A stretch of DNA of 64,000 bases from the NCBI GenBank assembly GCA_003342895.1, contig PTFA01000395.1, forward strand, positions 506,394 to 570,393, in the 5' to 3' direction. The DNA comes from Casuarius casuarius (lineage: Eukaryota; Chordata; Aves; Casuariiformes; Casuariidae). The position numbers and the translations under genes were made by a program. The notes under the pieces are model-generated. The model searched no databases and was not told the origin of the DNA. It saw only the letters and a program-made list of their open reading frames with translations. Positions 33,810-47,400 of the stretch are shown here, piece after piece (positions within the stretch are counted from its first letter, which is position 1; every line of letters starts with the position of its first letter).

Positions 33810-36800
33810 CTAATTTAAAAGAACAGGAAGTATTTAGCAAACTTGGTATTACAATTTTTGAGAAGATGTTTATGCTCCACCTTAAGTTTCATACTTGGGA
33901 CTTTATTGGGGAACGCTGATCACACTATCAACATTTCAAAGTGTTAGCATTCTTCTAGATCAAGGCATGCTTATTCTGTGGTTACTGAATATTATCTAAG
34001 AAGGTATTTATTCTGTGTTAACAGATAAGCACTAGAAAATCAGAAATCTTAGATTAAATAAAATTAAACATTTACAAGTGCAGAAAAGTACAGTTAAAGC
34101 AAACAAACAACTCCCTTAAATTATTCATGTTCCCTTGGAGATCCCCTTTCCGATCCATTAAACAAATATTTAGCTATAGCACTCCTGTAACAATGATGAT
34201 TTAAAGATCTAGTGATATCTTATTAAAGCAACTTATATCATTTGTGGCCTGAAAGCTTGTCTTTAATCAAACAACATCATTTGCTCTAATAAGGTATCAT
34301 TTGTTCGCACAAATACTGCCTCAACAAAAGAAATTCATTTTGATCGTTGTCATATACAGGATACCAGCTAAGTGAACCTTACTTTCAATTGACAAAAGAT
34401 ACCTCAAAAAGCACACAAAAGCCCTTAGCAGGTATTTAGGGATTAAACTTGCCAACTATTTTTTTATTGTTGTTTTAATTCCTCTGGAATGTTAATCTAT
34501 GCTCTTTTAAATAAATAAAACAACCAACAAAATTCAATGTTCCCAAACATCCGACTCCAGAATACAGTTAAGATGTTGGCTTTAACATCTTGTGACAAAA
34601 ACATTCAAATAACTTTTCTGAACACAACACTGTTTGCTGTCTTTTCACTTTGTCAAGTATTTCTTTATTGCGATGAGAAAAATTAAATGCTTGAAACGAA
34701 ATTGAAAAATGAAATGCTTGATTTGTGTTTTCTGCTTCATTATCTCAAAGACTTTATGAGACTAGACTCATAAGAATAAATAAACTTTCAATTCTGCCCA
34801 CTGCCCTCAAAATTTTATAGAAAAGGAGATTCTCTTAAGTGTGACCAGATAAGGAGAAGAAATGAAATTTAGAGAAGTTCCTAAAGGTCTATAAACAAAT
34901 ACAATATGAAGGGTAGCTTTCCATTCTCGTTGGGCCTGACCATACTGCAGGCTGGAAGTATTTTCCCCTTAACAAATCTGCAAAGCCTATTGCAATCCTG
35001 GCTGCCTACCTGAAGCTGGCACATAACAGACAGGCCTGATACACTTCATACCAACTCCTCTCAGCCTGTCACCTCACAGAGGTATTGCCAGGAACACACC
35101 TGGGAAGCAAAGGGGTACATGAACAAAGTACTTCAAAGGTAACCTACTTCTATCTAAAATCTATGGCTTACCCAAGAATTCTTGAAAGGGTGCTGCACTA
35201 ATCAGTAGATACTTAACTCATGTCTGAATTTCCTTTGGAGAAGAAAGTACCAGGTACGCTATGAATCATGATTTTTCTTGCCAGCACTCAGGATCACATG
35301 TACAGCAGCTCAAAAAGAAGCTGAACTTTGAAGCCCAGAAGGGTAGAGTGAAGCTGTCCGAACTTCTGACCCGTCGCACATGAAGAGCATGAGGTAATTA
35401 ATTCACTGTACTAAAATGAGAGCTTGCCACACAGTTGTTTCCCTGGAGCACTACTTACGACCTTTGTCTCCTGTAGTACCACTTCTCCAACATATTAAGC
35501 AGAAAAGCAGCAAATGGGAATTAAAGCAGTATCTGAAGGAACACTATCAGACTCAGCCTCCTTATGCAACCCCAGAGCTAGGAAAGATTCTGCCAGGCTC
35601 AGAGGTATGCGTTCAAAAGCATGAAGGATGGCTTCAGTGTGGATTTCACTGCTGCCCGTCTCAATTTTTGCTACATCAACAGAATTCAATGCCAGCAGTG
35701 CATATATGATGGGTGCTGTAGTTAAATGAATGTATCAGGCCAAGTGTGAACACTGAAGTGTCTCACAGCCCTTTTTCTTACCTCCTTTGGATGCAAGGTC
35801 TTGCATTATTGGCTCTTACTGGGACACTTGAAGAATTGGGCTGAAAATTGCACCTGAGAGGACTAAATGATTTTGTAAAAAGAGGGACAAGGGACAAGAG
35901 TTGTAGGAATGGTGATCCCCAAGACAACTCTGAGGGGCTAGGCAGAGAAGTTGGTCTGAGTTTCAGGAGCAGGACCTGCTGAGGTCAGGTAAGTGATCTA
36001 CAGTTCATTAACTACTATTAACTGCTGAAATAGACATTCAGAGCTCTAACAGACACCAGAAGCACGGTCCTAAGGCAGATCATACACTAGGTACACGAGC
36101 TACAACATGGTGGTTCAGCAACTGTTTGTTGAAAATCCTGGAGGGACAAATGCCTTCAAGATTCAAGCGATGTTTCCAAGGATACACTGAAAAAGATGTT
36201 GGCAAATATGGAAAAAAACCCAAACATTCAAGATGGCGGCAAAAAGCTGAAAGAGATGGAAGTCAAACAGCAGGAATGGAGCCAGGAAACCAGTCACTCT
36301 TCTTACCTATACTACTGAGAAAACTGAAGATAAAGGAGCGTGCTTCACTTGTTATTATACCTGCACGCTGGCAGAAGGCAGGGCCTGAGAAAACGTTGTA
36401 GGTACCACTAAGTCAAAANGCCTCTCAGATTACTTGCAGCACCCACCCCAAAGCCAGAAAGGACATGTGTACAGCTACTTTGAGATAGAACCTAGTTTAT
36501 CAATAAAGATTTCACAAAACGACAGATGTAAGAATCAAGCAAAATGAGTAGACCATGAGTCATTTTAATTTATTTCAGGAAGAAAATAAGCATCGGAAAA
36601 AGCAACCGGAAGAATGAACGATATGAATCGGTGGTCCTATGATGACGTATTGCTTCGCAAATGAAATTTATAGTAAACGATGAGCTCATCATTATAAAAA
36701 TCTCCTCCAACACCAAATTTCAGGTTAAGACTGTATATTTATAAGCAGTTCTGCTACTTCATTAGATGGTATTTCATTGACTGATAGAGCTCTGGGGTAC

Positions 36801-37741
36801 AAGACCAGCTCTTGTCAATGTCCTTTGCAGCAGATTGCGCCTTTCTACTTTCCTTTCATTGCTAGTTCATTAATAGGTCAGTGCACATCTTCTCACTTTT
36901 TTTTCCTGGGAGCAGGAGAGAGGGAAATAAAGGTGCAAAAAAGGGGAAGGAAAAGTGTTTCTCTTCAAGTTAGGAATGTGATTTGCAGGCTTCAAGAAAC
37001 TGTCTTGAATTCTGAAAGGTTACTGTGGTACTTGAATTCTGTAATTACTTGTAGATCTCATACAATGAAGCTCATGGACTAACCTTCCCTTTTGATATTT
37101 TCAGATGCTTAGGCATGTATAGACTGAACCCTGCATTTTCTGTATTTCTGCTTATTAGATATTAACCCAGGTAGAGCATGAGCACAGTTGGCAAGCTCTG
37201 AATTATTTGGTTCATAAAAAAACCCCACCAAATTCATAAAGCAACCTCTATATTTTGAGGGTACATTCTGCTCAAAAGATGGTCTCGAAGCCTACTTTAG
37301 CATTCCTACCATTTAAGAAGTGCATGCAGATCTATCCATCATTTGATAACTAAGAAATTCACTAGATATCAAAGCCATTAGGCATTTTTAAGGAAAAAAA
37401 TGAAAAATAATGGTTCCATATAAAAATCTATCCACTGGTAAATTGCAGAAGATATTCCAAGTTTATATTAAAACCTAAGGAGTCATAAGTCAAACAGGTC
37501 TTCAAAAAATGTTCTGTGTTCTGCTTCCTTAAAAACCAAGCATTCTGGTTCACCTCATATTTAGAGGAAAACAACTCTATTGACAAAACTACTACTTTTT
37601 TGGAAGAAAACCAAAACAAACAATCCAAAAACAGTAGTATGTCTTGAAGTAGAAATCAGATCAATTACAGAAAGTCCATCTTAGTCCTAGCTAGCAAAGG
37701 AATGCTTTCTGCCCAATGACCCTACCCCGCTCAGTACTTAC
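33810..37741 (-). other. RYK intron, mostly unique sequence
   Basis: This 3.9-kb intron is AT-rich in its upper and lower thirds. A slightly GC-richer middle part (about 34.9-36.4 kb) contains short plus-strand open frames I do not recognise and a perfect YY1-type motif at 36230-36240. I see no clear repeat family. Confidence 0.85.
36230..36240 (+). promoter_or_regulatory. perfect YY1-type motif in RYK intron
   Basis: AAGATGGCGGC matches the long form of the YY1 binding site that typically lies just downstream of transcription starts. It lies in a RYK intron on the strand opposite to the gene. Confidence 0.4.
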
Positions 37742-37851
37742 ACACAGTTTCTAGCAGCCAGGTCTTTGTGAATGACTTCCCGTCTGGCCAAATAACTCAT
37801 TCCACAGGCAATCTGAATAGCCATATGTACAAGATCCTGCTGGGAAATTGC
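37742..37851 (-). CDS. RYK: RYK coding exon: catalytic loop with HKD instead of HRD
   Basis: The exon has 110 bases, starts in phase 0 and encodes AISQQDLVHMAIQIACGMSY, then LARREVIHKDLAARNC plus two bases of Val. HKDLAARN is the catalytic loop. The Asp and Asn of active kinases are present, but the Arg of HRD is Lys, a known hallmark of the RYK family. The acceptor is TTGTAG at 37852-37853 and the donor is GTAAGTA. The intact HKD shows that the substitution is ancestral here and not a sequencing fault. Confidence 0.97.
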
Positions 37852-39617
37852 CTACAAGAGCACAGAAGAACAGTCATCACAACACTGCAGGGGGAGGCTG
37901 AACATTTCCAACTTGCACCTTCCTCACTGCTAGATGGCTTCTCGTTTGATTAGTGGTGAACTTAGGCAAAAATTGGAAATTTTACCTTCTTATTACACTT
38001 TTCACTTCCTGTTTCTGTGAAAATCAATACATTTTCAGTTAGAGCACAAAGAACAGCCCATATTCTCATTGATTACAGCTGAAAACTAGTATCAAAGGCA
38101 GCTGTTCCATATGCTTTTACAATTTAAGCCATTCATCCACCTGTCCATATATACGTGTGTGCATGTTATATTATCTCAAACCCTTGTAGATATCTATACT
38201 GCACTTTTCAAATTCTACAGTGCTCCAGAAATTTCAATAAGTAAGTGGACACACGGAAGTTGCAAGTCTGGGAGTAAAATCAAACACAGAATTAGAATAA
38301 TAATACACAATTTCTTTGTTAACAGATTGTTAATAAGGAGAAGAAACAGATTTTATTTCAGAAGACCAAGAAATTTGGTATTGTAATAAAGGTAATATTT
38401 GTAGAAAGGCTCCAACTTAAAATAAATCAAGACATGAAATGTCTCATTTTTTGATAGTTAAGGAAGCACAGTCATAGCTTGTTATTAAAAGGCAACTAGG
38501 GTAGTAATATTTTATGATTGACATAGTATCTTATATAGATTTTCTTTGGAAAATTGGTAGCAACTCCTGTTTGACATAATACAGATTATAAACACCTTTC
38601 CCGTCTAAATTCTTGGAGAAGAGTGTGTTGCACAGAGATTTATAACTCAGACTAAGCAGCAGAAGAGGCAATCAAAGTTGAAAGAACCTAGTAGCTTATC
38701 ACAATTTATTGGCCCTGTAAATTAGCAAGGAGGTAGGCAGCCACTGGTAGCTTGAAATCTGGTACCTAACAGGGACAAATACTGACCTCAGCAAGCCAGA
38801 TTTCACTTTGTGCTTGATTTAGTCTAAAGACAAAAGCCAAATCAAGGTAATCATAAGAGGGATAGTTATACTGTACAGATACATCCACGTGTAAATACAT
38901 GTAAATAAATGTTATTCAGATTTTCTTTTTTCCCGTTTTTATATCAACTTTGCAGTTACAGCTGTCGAGGCATTTCTAGAAAAATGTTGTCACCTAAGGT
39001 GTTTTCCTTCCCACTTCTCATGAAATAGATGCAGCAGCTTTTACTGAAAACACAGTGAACAGTTACAAACTCTATATAGCACCCCAGCAGGAAAATCTGC
39101 AGAGAACACTCCCTTTAGTCTCTAAAGCTAAACGAATTCAACTATTTTGCGTAAGAAAATATACAGCAACATCTTAGAAACCAATAAAGTGTCTTATGCT
39201 TAATATAAAACAATTTAATTAAGAACGGTGGTACATTAAGGGATAACCTATTAAGTATACAGAAATCAAGGTGAATTTAAATTTGTTCATACACAATTCT
39301 CCCCTATGTATTGTAACTTAAATCCATGATCACATATTAATTCCTCTATTTTTTAAAAATACATTGATGCATCAGCTACTACCCTGATCAGAGTTTAAAC
39401 CAACCTCATGGCCTCTCAATAGTTGTCATACATGCATCCAAGAGCATGTACGAATCAAGATAAATACTTGCTAGGAAACCTGCTTGCCAATTGTTTCATT
39501 GTTGAGATAGCAAAGGTGAACAGTGTAGCTATTTCTTTTAAGGTGCATATATAAATGAGAAACCAAGTCTTCAGAATTAAACCTGAGTGGTCAGGAAGCT
39601 AGATTTCTTGAACTTAC
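37852..39617 (-). other. RYK intron, unique AT-rich sequence
   Basis: This 1.8-kb intron has donor GTAAGTT and acceptor TTGTAG. I see nothing in it beyond AT-rich non-coding DNA. Confidence 0.88.
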
Positions 39618-39750
39618 CTGAGGATTGTTGGCCTCCACCAACTTGCACTGTCGCAAGAAAAGTTTAAGGTTCCCCCAATTCATGTACGGCAGCAGCACCA
39701 TTGGTTTCTCTCCCTCTTCTATACAGACATGAGTAATAGGTAGCAGATTC
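39618..39750 (-). CDS. RYK: RYK coding exon: hinge and N-lobe/C-lobe junction
   Basis: The exon is 133 bases. It completes Arg and encodes NLLPITHVCIEEGEKPMVLL, then PYMNWGNLKLFLRQCKLVEA and NNPQ, ending on a complete codon. The LLPYMNWGNLKLFLR part corresponds to the beta-5 strand, hinge and alpha-D helix of a tyrosine-kinase fold. The acceptor is CTTCCAG at 39751-39752 and the donor is a consensus GTAAGTT. One visible difference from the human protein as I recall it is MVLL for MVIL. Confidence 0.96.
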
Positions 39751-41513
39751 CTGGAAGACAGGGACAAAGATTCCCAATTTTATGAAATTGCAACTTGACA
39801 AAAATCTTCTTGATCCCTAAACACAATAACTACAAACGATTCAATACTGAAGAGAAAAGCATTAATCTTGCATTAGGAGATGCAGAACACAAGGTCTCCA
39901 AATAACTGAAGTTTTTAATATGTATATACGTATATGAAGTATATAGATAAAAAAAAGCAGACATTTGGATCTTTTCCCATTAGGAATAAACCCTCAAATT
40001 TTTCATTTGGTCCGAAAGAGATGGAATAAAATTCTGTGAATAATGTCACTCTTTAAATGCAAGTGTAAATATAAAATACCTCATTCCATTACAGAGTGGT
40101 CTTGAAGAAGAAAAAAAAGGCAAAGCAACAATGAAAAATGCTTTATTTTGTTCCATTGAAAATGCCAGTACAAAAATACTAAGTTTTGAGTCAGTTTAAC
40201 ATTAAATTGCATATTAAATGCAGAAGTATCTCTTAGGAGTTTTAACACAGATGTTTCATTCCTCTTCATGGGCTGGATAAATCCCACACCGCACTGTTTA
40301 TAAACATCCTCCAATAGTATCTAAACATCTTCCAATAGTATCAAAACATAAATTCGCATGAACTTGTATCAAACTATAAAGTTTCAATTTTCTCCCAAAA
40401 CATTTTAATTTTTAAGAAACTATCTATCTTCTATTGAAAGCATATTAGCAAGTTTTCGGTGAGTTCCAGTGATTTTAAAATGGAATGCTGAAGTTCCATG
40501 TTCTCATAAAAGAACAATCCTGTTTTTAGGCAAGGTCTTCAGTATAATAATTCTTAGAAAAACAACTTTTACATGCTCTGTAGAACTCGTTACTTCTGTT
40601 TGAGCTATTTTCATTTCCTTCACATTACCAGTAAAAAGACTACTTACCAGTCCAGGGACCTGAAGAGCAGTATGAGTTTCTTCTTACCTGCATCCTTGCC
40701 AATAATTAAAAATCTTTAAGGCCATTTTCAGCCCTTAATTCAAGCTGCAAAACTGCCATTAACTCAAGCAGTTTCAGTCATTGATTTAAAAACTTAAGCA
40801 ATCACCCAAGAAATCATGCAAGTAATCTCTGATGGGATTTATTCCTAAAAAAAATGTTACAATACCATACAAGGACAGTACATGTGTGCAGAGTCCTAGA
40901 AAGGATTTCCTTGTGTCTACGTAGGTCAGTATCTAATCATAGTACTCTTCTATGTTATGTTATGTGCAATGCAAGACAGACTAGTGAACTGGCTAAACAG
41001 AGAGTCAGCCTGCATATATACTTACTCTGCTCATCATCAGTAATAACCCACCACATTTAACAACCAGCCAGCACCAGAATCAATGTAGGCTAACAAGTGC
41101 CTGCAGCACCTTCTTCTGTAATATCTGAGAATTAAGAGTAAACACAGAAAAAGAATATCTACCCACATTGCACTGCTAGGCCTGAATTTTCCCCATTTTT
41201 CCCACATACTGATACCAATCAGTTTTACTGACTGTGCAGCTATTAAAAAAAAAAAAAAAAAGCAAAAAAAAACCCCCCACCATAAGCACTCTTGTAAAAG
41301 GAAGTATATCTAGCACGTATTTTAGAGTGACAAAAAAGGGGCATTTTAAAAATCTTTTCAGCTATTTATGCCTTACAGAAAAAAAAAATCTCAAACATGC
41401 AAAATTTCTCTGAATTCTGAAAAATCATTTCCCCTCTTTATAGAAGCTTTAAATACAAGTATTGGAAGCTCACACAGATACAGTTTTGCTTATAAACACT
41501 GCTTATCGCTTAC
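39751..41513 (-). other. RYK intron, unique AT-rich sequence with a short duplication
   Basis: This 1.8-kb intron contains a 21-base tandem duplication at 40302-40343 and an A17 tract at 41245-41261. Otherwise I see only AT-rich non-coding sequence. Confidence 0.88.
40302..40343. repeat. tandem duplication, 2 copies of 21 bp
   Basis: Two adjacent 21-base copies starting AAACATCCTCC and AAACATCTTCC differ at one internal base and the last base. They lie in a RYK intron. Confidence 0.88.
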
Positions 41514-41583
41514 CTGTGATGAAGCCCTCTGAGTTTACAGCTTTCAGTCAGCATCATTGTCACCTGTACCTCTGAGGCTTGAT
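41514..41583 (-). CDS. RYK: RYK coding exon: alpha-C helix region
   Basis: This short 70-base exon begins with two bases that complete Asp. It encodes QASEVQVTMMLTESCKLRGL followed by HH, and ends with two bases of Arg. The Glu of LTESC fits the conserved alpha-C glutamate that pairs with the N-lobe lysine in kinases. The acceptor is TTTTTTTCTTAG and the donor is GTAAGCG. Its small size and position below a 12.9-kb intron make it easy to miss by reading-frame searches, but phase and splice sites fit both neighbours exactly. Confidence 0.95.
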
Positions 41584-43988
41584 CTAAGAAAAAAATTAAA
41601 GGAACTGCAGCTATAACTCTGGAAACAGACCAACATATTAATTTAAATTTGGTCCAGATTTGCAAGTCAGTTTAGGTCATTTGAACACAAACAGAACTTG
41701 TTTGCCTACTTTTCTAAAATGAAATTTAAAAACCCAAATGAGTAAGCCAAGCTCTGAGGCATTTTTCTGTTTAAACACATGGGGTGAGTGAAGAAAAACA
41801 ACATGAAACAAAAACACACACTCCAGGTGCTGACAGACTGTACTTCTGACACTTCCTGACAGCTTCTGGGCAGCCACGAGCCGCCTGCACTAGACGGCGT
41901 GGGTCACATCCTGCACACAAGCTGGGTGCTCCTGGAAGAGGGATACATGCCACACATTTCCCAAAACCATAGAAGTGCAGAGAACACACCAATTAGCTGA
42001 TGAATCACAACTATAGGCTTCTGCAGTTTACTTCCACATTAATGGAGACCATTTATTTCTAAATTCATTCATTTATTACTGTCTGCTTGAAGGACTTGAC
42101 TTTTGGTAACCTTAAATATGTTTGTGGTTTTCCTCCCCACCTTTCAAAAAAAATTCTGGCCATAGTAAAGCGTTACGAAAGTTGCTTCATCACTTTTTTT
42201 TTGGTAGCCCCAGTGCTGATGTACCTTTGTCACTATATAACAGCTTGAACACAAATCAGTACTGTCACAGTCCCACTCTCTTCATACCTGGGCACATGCT
42301 TCTGTCTCTCCTTCGTGCTAAAACTAGCGCTCCTGTGTCTAGGCAACAAGCTGGTACAGGAAACAGAGCCCAAAGAAACCAAGCGCTTTTCCTCGTTGCA
42401 TTAGGATGAATTTACCCATTACACGAACCAACATTTTACTGCCCAAGAAGGGAGAGTGGGGAGAAGGAAAGGGAGAGGAAATAGAGAACTTATCTGCTCT
42501 TTTTCCTTCTTGGTGGTCTCGCCCTCTCTTTCTTTTACCTGCTCCAACAACTCATTGGACCCTTTCCCAATTCGACTCCCCCCCCGCCCCCCATCACCTT
42601 TTTGCCAAGAGTGCAGATATGCACAAGGTAGGGAAAGAAAGCATGAGGCCTGGAGAGAGAGCATGACCTCCCCCTCATGGCAATAGCAAGCTATTAGATC
42701 GCTTCTGACGGTCATACACAAATTCACTTCCTTTAGCTTTCCAGGTTAGTCANTATGTTGAAGTGGAAGCAGTTTCAGGCACAACACAGCTCCTGTCTAA
42801 GAAGGGTTCATTAAGAGAGAAAACACGTAACTCAAGGACCTATGAGCCAGGAAACATCAGCTGGATTAAGATCTCTCTAAAGCAGGGAAAGGAATGATAC
42901 ACCAAGGCAGAAGTTAGTCTGCTTCAGAAGCTATTTTACTATCTCGGCTCAGGAGGAAATAAAAAGGAGACATGCCTTCCCAAAAGCATACAGCTGCAAA
43001 TGAAAGCAGGAGATAGGAAAAAAACGATGCTGTAATTAAGATACAGGTCCCAGCCAGAGGAACTGAATCTGGAGTATGCTGAGAAACCCCTAATGAGCAC
43101 CACTGTCTAGACTCTGCACAGGCTAGAAAGGCCAAGACCACCAGACCCTGAAACACAGCACCCTGGAGAAAGTCCAGCTACNGAGGTACCATTAGATTAA
43201 CACTCAAGTGCTTTGTAAGTGGCAAATCTGATACAAAGGAGATGGGTTCCAAAGGTGCACAAACAAATGAAAAGAAATCCAAGATATTACATTAAGATGA
43301 AGTTATATAGGCATGAATGGCAGAACCATACAACTGCTATAAAGTGCAGGAAGAACTGGATATAAAGGTGAAAAAGCACGTTACAAAAAAAGAAAACCAG
43401 GAACTGACAGACTAATAGTAACAAAGCTTCAGCTTTAGCTGCATTAGTACTAGCACCCCAAAAAACACAGCCTTTTCATCTCAGACTACGGTTAAGGGAG
43501 GAAAGACATTACTGGGTTTAAGTTTTAAAGTTGATCCATTTGGTTATATCAGCTGGCTTATACTTGCTTATATACACTCTTTGGCCCTGTGCTTACTTAA
43601 CTGGCTTGCTTTTAATTACAAGACCCATCTTGCAATAACCTAAACCTCTGAATCAGAGATTATTTAAAACCGGCTTCAAATCTACAGAACAAGTTACTCT
43701 GGTTCAGACAACAAAACTATCCATCTTCTCATGGTAATATTGGTACAGACAGTAGAGTCTTCTGTCAGTGCCCTTCCCTCTCCACCACACAGTTTGTTTT
43801 TCGGTAGGCCATTGTCACGTTTCATTGTTTTCCTTCAGCTCAGAAATTATGTTTTAGTGGCTGAGCACCCAAAGGATTATTGACTCCTATTCAAGTATAT
43901 ACGGAAATCTAAATCTTATCTTGTGAAACAGTTCCAGCATCCGCATTGTGTTTTCCTATCAGTATTATTTCCTTGTTTTCTGCATGGC

Positions 43989-44020
43989 AAAAAAAAAACC
44001 AAAACAAAACAAAACAAAAC
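43989..44020. repeat. A-run followed by (AAAAC)n simple repeat
   Basis: An A run is followed by about four AAAAC units in the 12.9-kb RYK intron. Confidence 0.88.
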
Positions 44021-44380
44021 CTTAAAACACACCATCAAATTCAACACATTCAGAACAAAACAATAGCAGTACAAGGCTAGTCCTCCTCTAACTTATATCA
44101 ATGCCAATTTAGAAGAACCACACAACCCAATTATTGTGCTTTTGTACTAGATAAAATTCAAAATAGAATATAAATCATCACTTTGAAAGGATAACCCCCC
44201 CCAAATCACGTTATTGCAACAGCCCCCATTGCAATTAAGATTTCATTTTATAGCTATTTTCTTTAGTTACAGGGCAAAGACATAAGAAGCGCATTAATTA
44301 AACTCTAAAAATCAAATTTAAGAGATAAAGACTTCAGGGCATCCAACAGACAGGTGTGCAGAGATTATGACAAAGGTGAT

Positions 44381-44410
44381 GGTAATGAAACATTTGGTAA
44401 TGAAACATTT
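44381..44410. repeat. perfect tandem duplication, 2 copies of 15 bp
   Basis: GGTAATGAAACATTT is repeated head to tail without a mismatch, inside the 12.9-kb RYK intron. Confidence 0.93.
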
Positions 44411-47400
44411 TGCTATAAAGGGTGTTAACATGGGATCAGCCTGACCATCCTGCACTGAAAACCGACCGCAGCATTCTGCCACGTCCACAGCACTTCTGAC
44501 TTTTGACGACACGAATATACAGTCCCAGAACAGGTGACAGTCCTGACCCAGCAATTCTAGTCTGGTAAGACACTTACAAAGATATATAAAGGTGAATCCT
44601 ATAGCTATTGGTTTCCTGCCTGGGTCAAAATGTAATTCTGCACTTAAACCATTCATCAAATCTCTAAGCATTACATGTAACCACACACTCATATTAGTAT
44701 TTTATTTACAAAATTCTTTGTGTAACCACACACAATTAGATCTGTGGAACGAGCTAGTCAAACACAAAAGACAGACTACAGACTTTTGAGGCTTGTATTT
44801 TCTGTACCAGGTCTGTGAAGTGATTTGATTTGAGCATAGCCACATGTTACTGAACCAGTACCTCAGGGCAAAGGGGGAGAAATAATCTCCCATAGAGGCA
44901 GAAACTTCTTAAATTACAATAGTAATGTGAAACCACATCACAAGAGACTACAATCTCCCATATATTAGATTTATGCATGAGGAAGCATCCTCAAGTCAAG
45001 TCAAACACTCCAGGGCAAGGCAATGAGGCCTGCTGTACTACCTCTTTAAAGCCCCCAAAAGCTAACTTGCTTTGGAGATATTAATGTTGTTTGATAGTTA
45101 AAAAATGCCAGTACTCAACACGCCATTAAGTTACAGCACCATGATCATGAGCTAAGATATGGCCATGTTAGTGCTTCTTAGCCCTGAAAAAGCACGATCT
45201 ATTTACACAAGGCCATACATCAACAGCTGAGTAACTGAATAGCAGAGATTAGAGGAGACATTAAGAGTTAAGACAAAGACTTAAGAGCCAATAGTAATTC
45301 TGAATGTCCAGTTAGGACCAGAAATGCCCAACTTTCAGAAGGTGCTGAGAAACAAGACTATAAGCTATTAGAGATAGATACAAACATATCCCAGAATTAA
45401 CAAGTTGCTTTTAAAGCACTAGTTTCACGGTCTCTGTGTTGAGGCCCTGACTGTGAAAGGCCTGTGGGAGAGAGCAGAAATAAGCTAGGGTTTCTAGAAG
45501 CTTTGATATGGCTGCAACTATCTCACAATATTTTATTTGTATATAGCCTTGCACAGTGGGGCTCTTGGCACTACTGTCTTTACACAAGAGGCTAATCTCA
45601 CAATATTGCCACACAACTCTGACAAGCTGTTGTAAGGGCTGAGACGCTTTCCTGGCAAAGCATTTACAGGGAGAAAGAGCACCTATTTGATTTTTACATA
45701 CTTCTAGAGGTCTATGTGCAAAACTGCATTTTAAGTCTTCATTTATCATCAGCCACATTAATCATCACGACACTCACATGAAACACCTCTGTCAAGTTTA
45801 AGAGGAATTTTGCAATGACCCTAATACTGCAGCATTTTGTTTTGTAAGAGACTGGGCTCTAACAACTGCAGAACCTCATGCTCTACATTCACTACATGGC
45901 AGTATAACAAGAAGAGTCACTATTCCTCTACACCTCAAATTGCTGCTTTTCATCTCTGGTAGGTAATCTCCTGGATATTGCAGTGGGTTACCTGGTTATC
46001 TGGATGGCTTTCAAGAATAACACTTCAGGTCAAATCTCAAAACAGCAAAACACAGCATTATAACCAAAACTTCAGATTGTAGCATGGTCATTGAAATAAA
46101 TTACTTCAGACAGAAAAAGCAGAATACTACTATAAACAAGACTGCCACAGCTTTCGAAATTCAAATAAGCCATTCCAGAGCCTATTATGGGCAGTAACAC
46201 ACAGCAATTCCTTTTAGAATTCTTAACATGAGCATCTCTGCAAACACTACAGCTAGGAAATCTCAAGGCTTTCTATGAATAAGTCCCATGATGGCAATAT
46301 TTAAAGAGATTATGTTGTACCCAAACCTGTTCTCACCTTTGGACCATTTGTAACATCTCGCTCCTGTGTGAACTTCCTTTTGTCTCATAATGCAAGCTTG
46401 CGCAGCAAGTTTTCCCCAACATCAGAACAGTTATACAATCCATTTTTTACGTGGCTGCCCATTTTCACAGGGCTTGCATTACTTTTATCTTTGAAATGTG
46501 TGGATTTGCCACACTGTGACAAAGCCCACAGGCTCAAGTTATCGGAGGAGAAAAAAGCACATGGGCACATACAACGATCACAGACTGTGTTTCCATATGA
46601 AACAAGGCTAGGATATTTAAACCCTGACCCTAGCACTAGAACTATGCTAGATATTCAGTTTCAGGTTACGAACACTCCCAGCATCAACACATTCTTTGTA
46701 ATTGCTGCCACTTCTACTTTGTAATAGGTAATGAATTGCTCTGCAGAAGTCAATCTCAGTGCAAAGAGAATACATGCCTGAATATTGCTTTAACCCTTTT
46801 ATGCAAGTCTTTGGTTTTGGAAGAAGTTCAAGACTCAATCATCTTGAGTCTAAGTCTCTCAAACATTACATTTCTAATGCTGTTAGCAGACATTTTTAGA
46901 ACTTCCCTTCAATAGAAGGATGAACAGCTTAAGGAAGTTATAAGCTGTGAATTAAATCAAAATGAATAAACACAGTCATGAGCTGATCTGCTTTTTCCAG
47001 AAGCAAAAGGAAGTACATAGACAAAAGTATTTACACCTTAAAGCTTTGAGAGATCATAGCAGTTAGACAGTGACAAGTCACTGTGGAAGCCACCAGCACA
47101 CCAGATCACTTTCAGCCTACCACTGAAGTGAAGACCTTACTCCTCTTTGGGAGCTCTATTGCATGTGCAAGTCTAGATAGCTACAGAGGCATTCATGTAA
47201 TGGCTATACTTTCAAGCATCAATGTCCATCCAATTCACAAAGCAGTGTGCACCTTGCAGAATTCAAGTATGTCTGTAGGTTAAGACATACATATGCATAC
47301 GACAAGGTTACAAGATAAATCATCATGTTTATTCTTGTTAAAATCCCAGTAGAGCAAGATTTCTGCTCCAATCTTAAAATCAAGGCTATTTTTATGGAAA

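Noticed and set aside
42419..42727. Purine/pyrimidine-rich frames on both strands
   Set aside because: They are explained by a purine tract near 42448-42486 and low complexity, with no sign of coding.
44592..44893. Short passage with CTGTGGAACGAGCT, reminiscent of the CR1 tail motif CTGTGGAACTCGCT
   Set aside because: Only about 14 bases match and no other CR1 motif is nearby in the right order.
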